DNA of 64,000 nucleotides, taken from the NCBI RefSeq assembly GCF_001484195.1, contig NZ_LLYW01000023.1:17206-81205 (forward strand). The letters run 5' to 3'. The translations under genes were made by a program, and so were the position numbers. The stretch's first letter is position 1. Every line of letters begins with the position of its first letter. Below the pieces are notes generated by a model. The model made no database searches, was not told the DNA's origin, and saw only the letters and a list, made by a program, of their open reading frames with translations. Shown here in pieces: positions 43,477 to 51,990 of the stretch. Source of the stretch: Thermococcus celericrescens (GTDB taxonomy: Archaea > Methanobacteriota_B > Thermococci > Thermococcales > Thermococcaceae).

Positions 43477-43872
43477 TTTTTCTTTAAACAAGCCTTGCCC
43501 TTTGGGGCGGGGCAAACTCAACGACCCTTAAACCGCCGGAACCCTTTTAAACTTTGGAGTGTGGTAAGGCCTTGGAGGGGCCACTCGAAGGTTAACCCAA
43601 TGGGACGAGGGGTCTCGTTAAAGCCTATCCGCTCGGATGGGCGACGCCATTAGGCGTCCATCATCCCCACCGTCTGGTGGGGCCGTGAAAACTCGGAAAG
43701 TGGCCTTTGAGTAATAACCCCGAGCCGGCTCTGGCCGGTAGGGGTAATGGGCCCGAGACCGGGCCTTCGGGCTGAGCCGAAACCGGCAACGGGAGTAGGT
43801 GATGGGCCCGTAAACCGAACCGCCAATGGCGAGGGGGTTAAGCCGAACCTCTGCCAGGCGGAGAGGAGGTCA
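43477..43872 (+). mobile_element. tnpB-less element C with omegaRNA-like region (MITE-type)
   Basis: 396 bp, plus orientation. The left end TTTTTCTTTAAACAAGCC follows ATGAC; the right end is GCGGAGAGGAGGTCA. Three hairpins: CCTATCC/GGATGGG (43624-43641), GACGCC/GGCGTC (43643-43658) and CCCCACC/GGTGGGG (43665-43682). Then come ATAACCCCGAGCCGGC and GGTAGGGGTAATGGG, matching the TnpB copy 1 3' end. It is the most diverged of the three copies. It lies between hsp20 and cdc48, 28 bp from the cdc48 start. The flank after the right end begins GCGATGATCGTGAG. Confidence 0.75.
43480..43488 (-). promoter_or_regulatory. Likely TATA box of cdc48 inside the left end of element C
   Basis: Read on the minus strand, the element's left end contains TGTTTAAAG. 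From it to the cdc48 ATG there are 34 bases, including a GGAGGTGGTGA ribosome binding site, which fits an archaeal promoter with a short leader. The other family members have CTTTTGAAAG at this point, not TTTAAA. That the mobile element supplies the promoter is an inference. Confidence 0.45.
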
Positions 43873-43970
43873 GCGATGATCGTGAGATTCAATGTTTTTA
43901 TTTTACTTGGGGGGTGTATGGGGCGGAGCCCCACATTGGGTTTGAGTGGCAAATGGAAATAACGAAAGGG

Positions 43971-44453
43971 TTACTCAATCTTGACTTCGAAGCCCTCCCC
44001 CTCCTTCTTGGGGGCCTTCTTGGGTATCTCTATCTCGAGGACGCCGTTGTTGTAGCGGGCCTTGGTCTTCTCCGGGATGACCTCCTCCGGCAGTCTGATG
44101 ACCCTCCTGTAACCGCTGTAGTAGCGCTCGATCCTTATGGCTCCCTCGGTTTCAAGCTCCTTCTCGCGCTTCACCTGGGCCTCGAGATAGACGGTGTCCC
44201 CCGTAACGCGGAGCTTGATGTCCTCCTTGCGCACTCCCGGCAGTTCAACCGTTATGACGAATCTATCTCCCCTGTCGAAGATGTCCACGAAGGGCTCGCG
44301 CCAGGTCTCGCTGACGAACTCGTAGTGCTCGGGCTCCCGGGTGCTCCAGAGCCGCGGTCCATGGAAGACGTCCCTAAAGATGGCGTCGATCTCCTCCTGT
44401 ATCTCCCTCATCAGGTCAAAGGGGTCCCAGTAGCGGTCCCTCCTCCAGACCAT
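43971..44453 (-). CDS. hsp20: Small heat shock protein Hsp20
   Basis: A 160-aa alpha-crystallin protein: N-terminal region WRRDRYWDPFDLMREIQ, an alpha-crystallin core (FVITVELPGVRKEDIKLRV … ARYNNGVLEIEIPKK) and a short C-terminal tail. It holds unfolding proteins at high temperature. GGAGGTGGGAGT precedes the ATG. TATA box CTTTTTAAAC and a perfect Phr operator lie upstream, so heat-shock control is well supported. Confidence 0.95.
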   Translation of the reverse strand: MVWRRDRYWDPFDLMREIQEEIDAIFRDVFHGPRLWSTREPEHYEFVSETWREPFVDIFDRGDRFVITVELPGVRKEDIKLRVTGDTVYLEAQVKREKELETEGAIRIERYYSGYRRVIRLPEEVIPEKTKARYNNGVLEIEIPKKAPKKEGEGFEVKIE

Positions 44454-44471
44454 ACTCCCACCTCCTCAACC

Positions 44472-44495
44472 TTTTGGTTACCACTAGTAACTAAA
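44472..44495 (-). promoter_or_regulatory. Phr heat-shock operator of hsp20
   Basis: On the minus strand the site reads TTTA-GTT-AC-TAGTG-GT-AA-CC-AAAA. Every fixed position of the published Phr consensus TTTAnnnACnnnnnGTnAnnAAAA is met. It covers the region just downstream of the TATA box (about 44503-44511), where the Phr repressor would block RNA polymerase. The cdc48 upstream region has no such site. Confidence 0.8.
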
Positions 44496-44502
44496 AGGAA
44501 GA

Positions 44503-44511
44503 AGTTTAAAA
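44503..44511 (-). promoter_or_regulatory. TATA box of hsp20
   Basis: ACTTTTTAAACTTC on the minus strand, about 50 bases before the hsp20 ATG and directly next to the Phr operator, in the standard order TATA then operator. Confidence 0.6.
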
Positions 44512-44611
44512 AGTTTTGTGTTCATAAATGGACATTAAAGAAGAGCCAGAGACATAGCGGGGATGTGGAAAAACTACAACATTATATGGACTGTGATTGG
44601 AAGAAGTACAA

Positions 44612-44720
44612 AGAGGGAGGGGGGAAGCTTGGGGCACCACCCCCTTCGTTCTTTCTTGAGGGAGACCTCAAGCTTCCGGGCAGCGGGCGTTCCTACCAGG
44701 GCCCGCAACGCTGCTACGTA
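44612..44720 (+). ncRNA. Candidate two-hairpin RNA
   Basis: A GC-rich island in AT-rich DNA between hsp20 and the metallo-hydrolase gene. Hairpin 1 has a perfect 9-bp stem GGAAGCTTG/CAAGCTTCC (44623-44631 with 44669-44677). Hairpin 2 has GCAGCG/CGCTGC or alternatively GCGGGC/GCCCGC (44680-44714). A TATA-like ATTATAT about 25 bases before 44612 would give plus-strand transcription. No family recognised. The rest of this 364-bp gap contains the hsp20 promoter and nothing else clear. Confidence 0.35.
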
Positions 44721-44817
44721 CAAACTTAAATGTTGGTCGTCCACTTCTCCTGCACTGTAATGTAGGTGTAGGATATATATTAATCTTTCGTGTTCTTTAT
44801 TGTACATGCAACAACGA

Positions 44818-45702
44818 TTAAAAAGTTTGGTCAAAAAATTTCCAGCACCCCGAGAATGTTGTGGTGGATTCGATAGCCGTTGATTCATATCCAATCCCAT
44901 TAAGAATCCTTGCAAACTCCTCGGCGAAGCCGTAAACTGTGAAAACCCTCTCCGGGTTTACCCTTTCCACGATCCTCATCAGCTCCCAGAAGTCGGCGTG
45001 GTTGCTGAGCTTGAGGGTTCCAAAACCGGAAACCGTCAGCTCCCAGGGCGAGAGGGAGTTCTCAACCTTGGGCGAGCGGTAGGAACGGAGGAGGACTTCA
45101 CCGTCGGCTGAGATGTTGCCGAAGGAAAGGCCGAACTTCGAATAAACGCGCGCCACTTTAACCATCTCCCGCGAGGCCTTGACGGTGTAGCCGTGAAGAT
45201 CGAGTATCTTCATGACTTCCTGGGCTTTCCCCATCTGGTTGACGTAAAGAACCGGTTTTTTGCCCCTCTCCAGCGCCTCCTCGACGAAGGCGATTAGCTT
45301 TTTCTCGGCTTCCCGCGGCGTTGGAAACGTGAAGTGCGGAACGCCAAAGGTGGCCTCGATTATCAGAAAGTCCGCCCTCGGGAAGCGGCTTTTCTCGGCC
45401 GTTCTGAGCTTGAACCACTTGGTGTCACCGGTGTAGAACAGCGTCCCGTTTTCGAGCCACAGCTTTATTCCGGCCGAGCCGAGCATATGGCCCGCCGGGT
45501 AGAGCTTCGCCTTGAAATCGCCGAGGTAGAAGGTCTTTCCGAACTCGATTTCCCTGTAGAAGCCGCCCTTTCGGAGGTGGCTGAGGAACTTGGTCGCCTT
45601 GGTGGAGTAGATAACCTCACCGCTGACGAAGTGGTCCGTGTGGGCGTGGCTCTGGAAGGCAAAGCGGGCCGAGCTGTCGAGGCCGACGTTACCTATTATC
45701 AT
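44818..45702 (-). CDS. Metallo-beta-lactamase-fold hydrolase (exonuclease/CPSF-like)
   Basis: 294 aa. Zn-binding FQSHAHTDHF, PAGHMLGSAGIKLW, YTGDTKW and a later KLSNHADFWEL with the beta-CASP-like His. The order matches small MBL proteins related to mRNA 3'-end processing exonucleases, though shorter than true beta-CASP RNases, so the substrate is uncertain (nucleic acid or other phosphodiester). No ribosome binding site; a TATA-like AGATAAATAAG about 30 bp upstream suggests a leaderless mRNA. Divergent from the ABC transporter. Confidence 0.78.
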   Translation of the reverse strand: MIIGNVGLDSSARFAFQSHAHTDHFVSGEVIYSTKATKFLSHLRKGGFYREIEFGKTFYLGDFKAKLYPAGHMLGSAGIKLWLENGTLFYTGDTKWFKLRTAEKSRFPRADFLIIEATFGVPHFTFPTPREAEKKLIAFVEEALERGKKPVLYVNQMGKAQEVMKILDLHGYTVKASREMVKVARVYSKFGLSFGNISADGEVLLRSYRSPKVENSLSPWELTVSGFGTLKLSNHADFWELMRIVERVNPERVFTVYGFAEEFARILNGIGYESTAIESTTTFSGCWKFFDQTF

Positions 45703-45766
45703 TAAATGAATATAAGCTCCCGAAACACTTATTTATCTTCGTTTCGACATTCCTCTGGGTGTTGAG

Positions 45767-46705
45767 ATGTCCACTTACATCATCGAGACTGAGAAGCTCA
45801 CCAAATTCTTCGGCAGGATGAACGTTGTGTATCATCTCAACCTTAAGGTTCCTAAAGGTGCAGTCTACGGCTTTCTCGGCCCCAACGGCGCCGGAAAGAC
45901 CACCACAATAAAAATGCTTACCGGGGCGCTGAAGCCGACCTACGGCGAGATAAGAATTTTTGGCCTCGATATGCCGAGTGAGAGGGTTGAGATAATGCGA
46001 AAGGTCGGCTACATGCCCGAGAAGCCCCTTGCGTATGATGACATGACGATTTTCGAGTTCCTGACCTATATGGGCCGTCTCTTAGGTCTTCCCAAGGAGG
46101 AGGCCGTGAAGCAGGCGAGGGAGCTGATGGCCTACACCGGAGTTGGAAAGCTGGCCTTCAACAGGATACGGGAGCTCTCAAGCGGTCAGAGGCAGAGGGT
46201 TACCTTTGCCATGGCCCTTCTCGGGAACCCCGAACTGCTGATCCTCGACGAGCCGACGAGCAACCTCGACCCCCTCGGGAGGATGGAATTCATCGGCAGG
46301 GTTTTGGAGCTGGCCAAGGCTGGAAAGACCATCTTCATAAGCTCCCACATAGTCAGCGAGATAGAGAGGATGTGCAACCACGTCGGCCTGATCAAGGACG
46401 GCCAGCTCATCGAACAGGGGCGCGTTAGAGACCTGGTGAATGTTGAGGGGACAGATTACGACGTTGTTGTCTCGGACAACGGGAAGCTCCTTGAGTTCCT
46501 GAAGGATAAGGTCTACGTAAGGGAAGCCTGGGAAGAGGAGGGAATCCTCCGAGTGAAGCTCGACGAGAGGTTCGCGGAGCGGTTCTTCTTTGAGCTACCT
46601 GCCTTTCTGGCCAAAGAGGGACTCGCTCTCAAGCTCTTCAAGTCCCACACGAGTCCGCTGGAGAGGATCCTGATGAAACGCTTCAACGTGGGGTGGAAGG
46701 AATGA
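45767..46705 (+). CDS. ABC transporter, ATP-binding subunit
   Basis: 312 aa. Walker A FLGPNGAGKTTTIKMLTG, Q-loop, ABC signature RELSSGQRQRVTFAMALLG, Walker B LLILDEPTSNLDP and the H-loop ISSHIVSEIERM. The DrrA/CcmA-like class used for export of drugs, lipids or unknown substrates. Its stop overlaps the start of the membrane subunit gene (ATGA). Confidence 0.92.
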   Translation: MSTYIIETEKLTKFFGRMNVVYHLNLKVPKGAVYGFLGPNGAGKTTTIKMLTGALKPTYGEIRIFGLDMPSERVEIMRKVGYMPEKPLAYDDMTIFEFLTYMGRLLGLPKEEAVKQARELMAYTGVGKLAFNRIRELSSGQRQRVTFAMALLGNPELLILDEPTSNLDPLGRMEFIGRVLELAKAGKTIFISSHIVSEIERMCNHVGLIKDGQLIEQGRVRDLVNVEGTDYDVVVSDNGKLLEFLKDKVYVREAWEEEGILRVKLDERFAERFFFELPAFLAKEGLALKLFKSHTSPLERILMKRFNVGWKE

Positions 46706-47517
46706 GCGATAACGGCATGAAGCCCTTCCAGAGCGCCCTCTGGGTGGTCTTTGAGAGCGAGTTTAGGAGATTGATCCGCTCAAGGAAGCTCAAGGTCCTC
46801 TTCCTCATCACGTTCTTTCCTGCGTTCATATACCTTCTCAGCCCAAACGCATCGGGAACCGGCATTGATGCTATGCTCAAGGCGTTTCAGGCTCTCATGC
46901 TCGATCTGGTCCCCAACTACTGGCTGGGTATAATCGGCCAGCTCATCGCGATAATCCTCATGAGCGACCTCCTCGCGGGTGAGATAGACCGGGGAACGAT
47001 AAGGGTACTGCTTGCGAGGCCGGTGAGGCTCAGCGAGGTTGTAGCCGCGAAGTTTTTCGCTGGACTCGGCGCCCTTGCGATTCTCTTTGGAGTTCCCTAC
47101 ACCGTTATCTGGCTCTACAACCCCCTCGTTTACGATACCGGTGCGAACGGACTCTGGAAAGGCCTGCCCGACTTTCTCCTTGCCCTGGGAGCGACGCTCC
47201 TCGTTCTGGCCGCCCTCGGCGCCCTGGCGATGCTGGTTTCAGTCATCATAACGCGCCCGCTCTACGCCTCGCTGGCGACCTTTGGGATAGTCTTTCTCCT
47301 TCAGTTCCTCCTGCCCCAGATTCCCTACGTCAAAAACCCGGAGCGCTACACCCTCGGCTACCAGACGGTGGTTCTGCTTAAAGCTGGCTTTGATAAGGTT
47401 GACCTCGGCGCCTTCGTCGGGAACTCCGCCTACACCACCGTTTTCTTCGGCGCCGTTGGGGCCATCTTCCTGGCCGTTGCCTGGGCGGTGCTCGTAGGCC
47501 GCGACTTCCCCGACTGA
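46702..47517 (+). CDS. ABC transporter, permease subunit (ABC-2 type)
   Basis: About 271 aa with six predicted helices; the DLLAGEIDRGTIRVLLARPVRLSEVVAAK loop after helix 2 is diagnostic of ABC-2 permeases. Pairs with the preceding ATPase. ATG 46702, overlapping the upstream stop, is preferred over the GTG nine bases before because GGAAGGA then serves as ribosome binding site. Substrate unknown. Confidence 0.88.
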   Translation: MSDNGMKPFQSALWVVFESEFRRLIRSRKLKVLFLITFFPAFIYLLSPNASGTGIDAMLKAFQALMLDLVPNYWLGIIGQLIAIILMSDLLAGEIDRGTIRVLLARPVRLSEVVAAKFFAGLGALAILFGVPYTVIWLYNPLVYDTGANGLWKGLPDFLLALGATLLVLAALGALAMLVSVIITRPLYASLATFGIVFLLQFLLPQIPYVKNPERYTLGYQTVVLLKAGFDKVDLGAFVGNSAYTTVFFGAVGAIFLAVAWAVLVGRDFPD

Positions 47518-47604
47518 TGGATAATTTATCCGATGTCAAGCACAACCTTTAGTTATGTAAAAGCTTTTTATAGGCCGGCGCCTAAATAGGGGCAGGTGGT
47601 AGGC

Positions 47605-49293
47605 ATGACTTTCGATAAGAAGAAGCTCGCGAAGATTGGGGAGGAGGAAAAGCGCTGGGAGGAAACGACCGTCAAAAAGTTCATCGAGAAGAGGCCCGAG
47701 AGAAAGGAGAAGTTCATGACCGACGACGGTTTTGAAATAAAGCGCACCTACACTCCCGCTGACCTCGGTGAGGAATGGGACTACATGGAAAAGCTCGGCT
47801 TCCCGGGCGAATATCCCTTCACCCGCGGAGTTTACGCCACCATGTACCGCGGCAGGTTCTGGACGATGAGGCAGTACGCAGGTTTCGGAACCGCTGAGGA
47901 GTCAAACAGGCGCTACAAATACCTGCTCGCTCAGGGGCAGACCGGTCTGAGCGTCGCCTTTGACCTTCCCACCCAGATAGGCTACGACTCCGACCACCCG
48001 ATGAGCGAGGGTGAGGTCGGGAAGGTCGGCGTCGCCATAGACTCCCTCTGGGACATGCGCGTCCTCTTCGACGGAATCCCGCTCGACAAGGTCTCAACCT
48101 CGATGACCATCAACTCTACAGCGGCCAACCTTCTCGCCATGTACATCCTCGTTGCGGAGGAGCAGGGAGTTCAGCCGAACCAGCTTCGCGGAACGGTCCA
48201 GAACGACATCCTGAAGGAGTACATAGCGAGGGGAACCTACATCTTCCCGCCCCAGCCGAGCATGAGGCTCACGACCGACATCATAATGTACTGCGCCGAG
48301 AACGTCCCCAAGTGGAACCCAATCTCGATAAGCGGCTATCACATCCGCGAGGCCGGAGCCAACGCCGTCCAGGAAGTTGCCTTCACCCTCGCGGACGGTA
48401 TCGAGTACGTCAAAGCTGTCATAGACAGGGGTATGGATGTGGACAAGTTCGCCGGAAGGCTGAGCTTCTTCTTCAACGCCCACAACAACTTCTTGGAAGA
48501 GATCGCCAAGTTCAGGGCCGCGAGAAGGCTCTGGGCCTACATAATGAAGGAGTGGTTCAACGCCAAGAACCCGCGCTCAATGCTCCTGCGCTTCCACACC
48601 CAGACGGCCGGTTCAACGCTCACCGCCCAGCAGCCGGAGAACAACATAGTCAGGGTCGCAATACAGGCTCTCGCGGCTGTCCTCGGCGGAACTCAGTCCC
48701 TGCACACCAACTCCTACGACGAGGCTCTGAGCCTTCCGACCGAGAAGAGCGTCAGGATAGCTCTGAGGACGCAACAGATCATCGCCTACGAGAGCGGAGT
48801 GGTCGACACCATCGACCCGCTCGGAGGCAGCTACTACATCGAGTGGCTCACCGATCACATCTACGAGGAGGCCCTTAAGTACATAGAGAAGATAGAGAAG
48901 ATGGGCGGCATGATGAGGGCCATTGAGAGGGGATACATCCAGAAGGAGATCGCCGAGAGCGCCTACAAGTACCAGAGGGAGGTCGAGGAGAAGAAGCGCA
49001 TCGTTGTTGGCGTCAACGAGTTCGTAGTTGACGAGCCTCTGGATGTGGAGATACTCAAGGTTGACCCGAGCATCAGGGAGAAGCAGATCGAGAGGCTCAG
49101 GAAGCTCCGCTCCGAGCGCGATAACAAGAAGGTCGAGGAGGCCCTCGACAGGCTCAGGAAGGCTGCCGAAACCGAAGACGAGAACCTAATGCCCTACATC
49201 ATCGAGGCCCACAGGCACCTTGCGACACTCGGCGAGGTCACCGACGTCCTGAGGGAGGTCTGGGGCGAGTACAGGGCTCCTCTGATATTCTGA
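47605..49293 (+). CDS. mcmA1: Methylmalonyl-CoA mutase, large (catalytic) subunit
   Basis: 562 aa. TIM-barrel half of adenosylcobalamin mutase: [68 protein letters not shown] and the [18 protein letters not shown] / [15 protein letters not shown] substrate-pocket segments. It lacks the B12 domain, which is encoded at 24889-25320. It rearranges methylmalonyl-CoA to succinyl-CoA. Start ATG chosen with GGTGGTAGGC before it; TATA box CTTTTTATAGG about 40 bp upstream. Confidence 0.95.
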   Translation: MTFDKKKLAKIGEEEKRWEETTVKKFIEKRPERKEKFMTDDGFEIKRTYTPADLGEEWDYMEKLGFPGEYPFTRGVYATMYRGRFWTMRQYAGFGTAEESNRRYKYLLAQGQTGLSVAFDLPTQIGYDSDHPMSEGEVGKVGVAIDSLWDMRVLFDGIPLDKVSTSMTINSTAANLLAMYILVAEEQGVQPNQLRGTVQNDILKEYIARGTYIFPPQPSMRLTTDIIMYCAENVPKWNPISISGYHIREAGANAVQEVAFTLADGIEYVKAVIDRGMDVDKFAGRLSFFFNAHNNFLEEIAKFRAARRLWAYIMKEWFNAKNPRSMLLRFHTQTAGSTLTAQQPENNIVRVAIQALAAVLGGTQSLHTNSYDEALSLPTEKSVRIALRTQQIIAYESGVVDTIDPLGGSYYIEWLTDHIYEEALKYIEKIEKMGGMMRAIERGYIQKEIAESAYKYQREVEEKKRIVVGVNEFVVDEPLDVEILKVDPSIREKQIERLRKLRSERDNKKVEEALDRLRKAAETEDENLMPYIIEAHRHLATLGEVTDVLREVWGEYRAPLIF

Positions 49294-49392
49294 GCTTCGT
49301 CTCTTTCTTTCAATCAAGTGTCTTGCTAGGTTTTCATTTCTATCGAGTAAAACTTATAAATTTATCATTGGATTTTTTTCTCGGTGATGTGA

Positions 49393-50490
49393 GTGAGAAG
49401 AACTGTTGGACTGATTATTTCGATCTTAATAGTGGGATTAGTTCTACAGCCTGCACTCGCTACCAAGGATGCGATTCAGCAGACAACCGCGGGAATAAGG
49501 GTGTATGAAATCGAGATTTATGGGGTCCCAGTGAAGCTCGTTATAGCCGATAACTCCAGTTTGAACACACCGGAGGAAGTTAAGGCATTTATTGAGAGTC
49601 ATATTTCTCCTGAAGAGTTCGTGGACGGTTCTGCCATTAACGTTAAATCTGCCACATCCACGCAGGGTTTGGCACATTCAACTTGGTCAAACGAACATCC
49701 ATTACTGCTTTCGATGAAATCAATGGGAACCGCGATGTCCACGGGTACTAGTGTGTTCGTCCCATCGGCTATGGCTATCATGTTCATTCCAGTTTTTGTA
49801 GTAGGTGAATGGGTTTTAACCGCACTTTATGCACTCCTTGCAATGGTGGTAGTAATGTTTTCCATCGAAGTTGCCGAGGCCATTTACGAATACAGTGATG
49901 AAATTCGTGAAAAGCTCGATAGCGCTTACCAGTACTTCTACAACTACATAGAAGAGAGAAAGAAAGATGAAAAGACAATTCACATATACGAAAAGGACTT
50001 TTATGGTGGTCTTCCTAAAAGAATCTACGTAAAGGAATTCGTTCATAAAAAAGACAAGGATTTTAAAGTTACCGTCGGGGAACTGATTGGGGTAATTCTC
50101 ATTGTTCCATCAGGTAAGCTTGCTCTTAACGCTACTGTAAAGAATTTAAAGGAAGGTAACTGGGAGCTGGCGGCTTTAAAGGGAATCCGGTTCATTATTG
50201 GAGCAACAGGTGAGGCAGTGTCATACCTCGCAATGGAAAGGGTGTATAATGCCAAGGATATAACCCTACCTAAAAAGCCCAATGAGAAAGGACCCGATTT
50301 TCCTTATGTGGATATTCCGGATATTTCTTTGACAAAATGGGAGGCAAAGGGAACCACAGTTTTTAGGGTTACCTCATTGATACGGGAGGGATACTACCGT
50401 AATCTGGAAGGCCAGCCGGGCATAGTCTCTGTCTACCGGATGTATAAGTCAAACCTTTACGTGGCGTTTATCTACGGAAGCGCTTCATAG
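49393..50490 (+). CDS. Orphan secreted/membrane protein of an AT-richer two-gene island
   Basis: 365 aa, no family recognised. A signal peptide (RRTVGLIISILIVGLVLQPALA) is followed by an extracytoplasmic part, two strongly hydrophobic helices at about 120-165, a charged amphipathic stretch (DEIREKLDSAYQYFYNYIEERKK), and further hydrophobic segments about 225-285. Begins at GTG after GGTGATGTGA. Codons are visibly AT-richer than in neighbouring genes, suggesting acquisition. 12 bp separate it from the next gene, also orphan, so the two probably work together. Confidence 0.65.
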   Translation: MRRTVGLIISILIVGLVLQPALATKDAIQQTTAGIRVYEIEIYGVPVKLVIADNSSLNTPEEVKAFIESHISPEEFVDGSAINVKSATSTQGLAHSTWSNEHPLLLSMKSMGTAMSTGTSVFVPSAMAIMFIPVFVVGEWVLTALYALLAMVVVMFSIEVAEAIYEYSDEIREKLDSAYQYFYNYIEERKKDEKTIHIYEKDFYGGLPKRIYVKEFVHKKDKDFKVTVGELIGVILIVPSGKLALNATVKNLKEGNWELAALKGIRFIIGATGEAVSYLAMERVYNAKDITLPKKPNEKGPDFPYVDIPDISLTKWEAKGTTVFRVTSLIREGYYRNLEGQPGIVSVYRMYKSNLYVAFIYGSAS

Positions 50491-50502
50491 GGGGGAATTG
50501 CA

Positions 50503-51936
50503 GTGAATCTTCCCTCAATTGTGCTAAACTACATCTCCACAAGGAATACCTGGAAAGATGTTAAGAGCGGAATAAGTATAACTAAAAAAGAACCATTGTC
50601 CCCAGAAGATGTTATGGAGCAGTTAAAAGAGAGACTTCCACAAGTACTTTCTAATTTCTCATGGGGAGTTATTGGATTTTTCGGGAGCGATGAAACTACC
50701 CTCAGGAATGAACTTGGGCTCATTATATCCTTGGGAACCTCTGATAGGGAAGTACTCCTTAGAGAAGCATGTTTATACATTGAGGAAATACTGGACTATT
50801 CAAAACTTCAAGATGTTAACGTTTTGGACGTTTTAAAAAATCATCCTGATGTCTATAACAAATTTAAAATTGCAAGAATACTATGTGACATTCATTCTAA
50901 AATCTCCAACGATTCCCCGATACCTGAGGAAGAAGTATTAGAACTCTGTAAGTCAATATTGGCAGAAACTCAGGAGGATATTTTTTACCAGATCCTCGTC
51001 AGAATTAAATGTTACCTCGAATCTCACAACTTTGAGGTTCCCGAGGAACTCATAAAGGCTCTGGAGAGTTTTCCCAGGCCTAAGAAGGTTGATTACTGGG
51101 GAGAGTATCAGAAAACGCTGAAAGACTTCGATGAAAAGGGTAGGGAATTCCACGAGAAGGCGAAAAAAGAATGGGAGTTAGTGAAGAGCGGAAAAGCCGA
51201 AGATCCAATAGGCTCTATCCAGAACATCATGTGGAACCTGAGTGAGGCTGTGGTTTACAACTTTGCCCTTCGTCGGTTCAAACTTGTGAAGGAAGCCTAC
51301 GAAATTTTCCTCCAGACCTACGAATTTGCAAGAGAAAACAACCTGTTTAAGACGAAGCTCAGCGAGGATACCTGGCTTGGAAAGCTCAAACGTGTGAACC
51401 TCAAGTGGGGCAACGATATAAGGTGGTACGAAGACTATCGGGTTATCACTAACAGGATAATCCGGCTGACGAGAATAGCCGAGTTCATGATGTGGAATCG
51501 CAGAATTCCGGAGTTCCCGTATGCCAACCCATACATTAACCTGGGGGGAGACTACGAGCATAATGACTCTTCACTATGGGCCCTCACGAAGGCTCTGATG
51601 ATGATACTCGACCACAACAGGTCAAAAGGCAATCTTCCCACTCTTGAACTCCAGGAGGAAGTGCTGGATTACGCATTGAGGCTCAACCTTCTTTGGCCGG
51701 AAGACGTTAAGGTTCTTAAGTGCAAAGACGGCAAATGCATCGTTTTCAGGGGCGAAATATCCGAAGACGGCCTCCATGGCTTCAAAAAGTATCCTTTTAA
51801 TGCGGACGTTGTATTTTACAGGGGCAAAGATACAGTTATTGGCTACTCTAGAATGAGAAAGCTGGGATACGTATGCGGAAAAGAGGGAGTTGACAAGCTG
51901 ATTCGAGAAGCACTTAGACCCCACAAAAAAGCTTAA
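50503..51936 (+). CDS. Orphan soluble helical protein, partner of the preceding gene
   Basis: 477 aa, no family recognised. No signal peptide or membrane span; strongly helical, with a long charged stretch in the middle (WGEYQKTLKDFDEKGREFHEKAKK in part). One CKDGKC pair near residue 406 could bind metal or form a disulfide. Begins at GTG after GGGGGGAATTGCA. Same AT-richer codon use as the upstream gene; its 3' end overlaps the promoter of rpl39e. Function unknown. Confidence 0.65.
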   Translation: MNLPSIVLNYISTRNTWKDVKSGISITKKEPLSPEDVMEQLKERLPQVLSNFSWGVIGFFGSDETTLRNELGLIISLGTSDREVLLREACLYIEEILDYSKLQDVNVLDVLKNHPDVYNKFKIARILCDIHSKISNDSPIPEEEVLELCKSILAETQEDIFYQILVRIKCYLESHNFEVPEELIKALESFPRPKKVDYWGEYQKTLKDFDEKGREFHEKAKKEWELVKSGKAEDPIGSIQNIMWNLSEAVVYNFALRRFKLVKEAYEIFLQTYEFARENNLFKTKLSEDTWLGKLKRVNLKWGNDIRWYEDYRVITNRIIRLTRIAEFMMWNRRIPEFPYANPYINLGGDYEHNDSSLWALTKALMMILDHNRSKGNLPTLELQEEVLDYALRLNLLWPEDVKVLKCKDGKCIVFRGEISEDGLHGFKKYPFNADVVFYRGKDTVIGYSRMRKLGYVCGKEGVDKLIREALRPHKKA

Positions 51937-51990
51937 AAAAGGATAACCAAAGCATCAACAGGCATCATGATAATCCCGGGAGGTGTAGTT

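Noticed and set aside
44574..44915. 113-codon minus-strand frame across the hsp20/metallo-hydrolase gap
   Set aside because: Runs through two GC hairpins and into another gene, no ribosome binding site and composition unlike neighbouring proteins.
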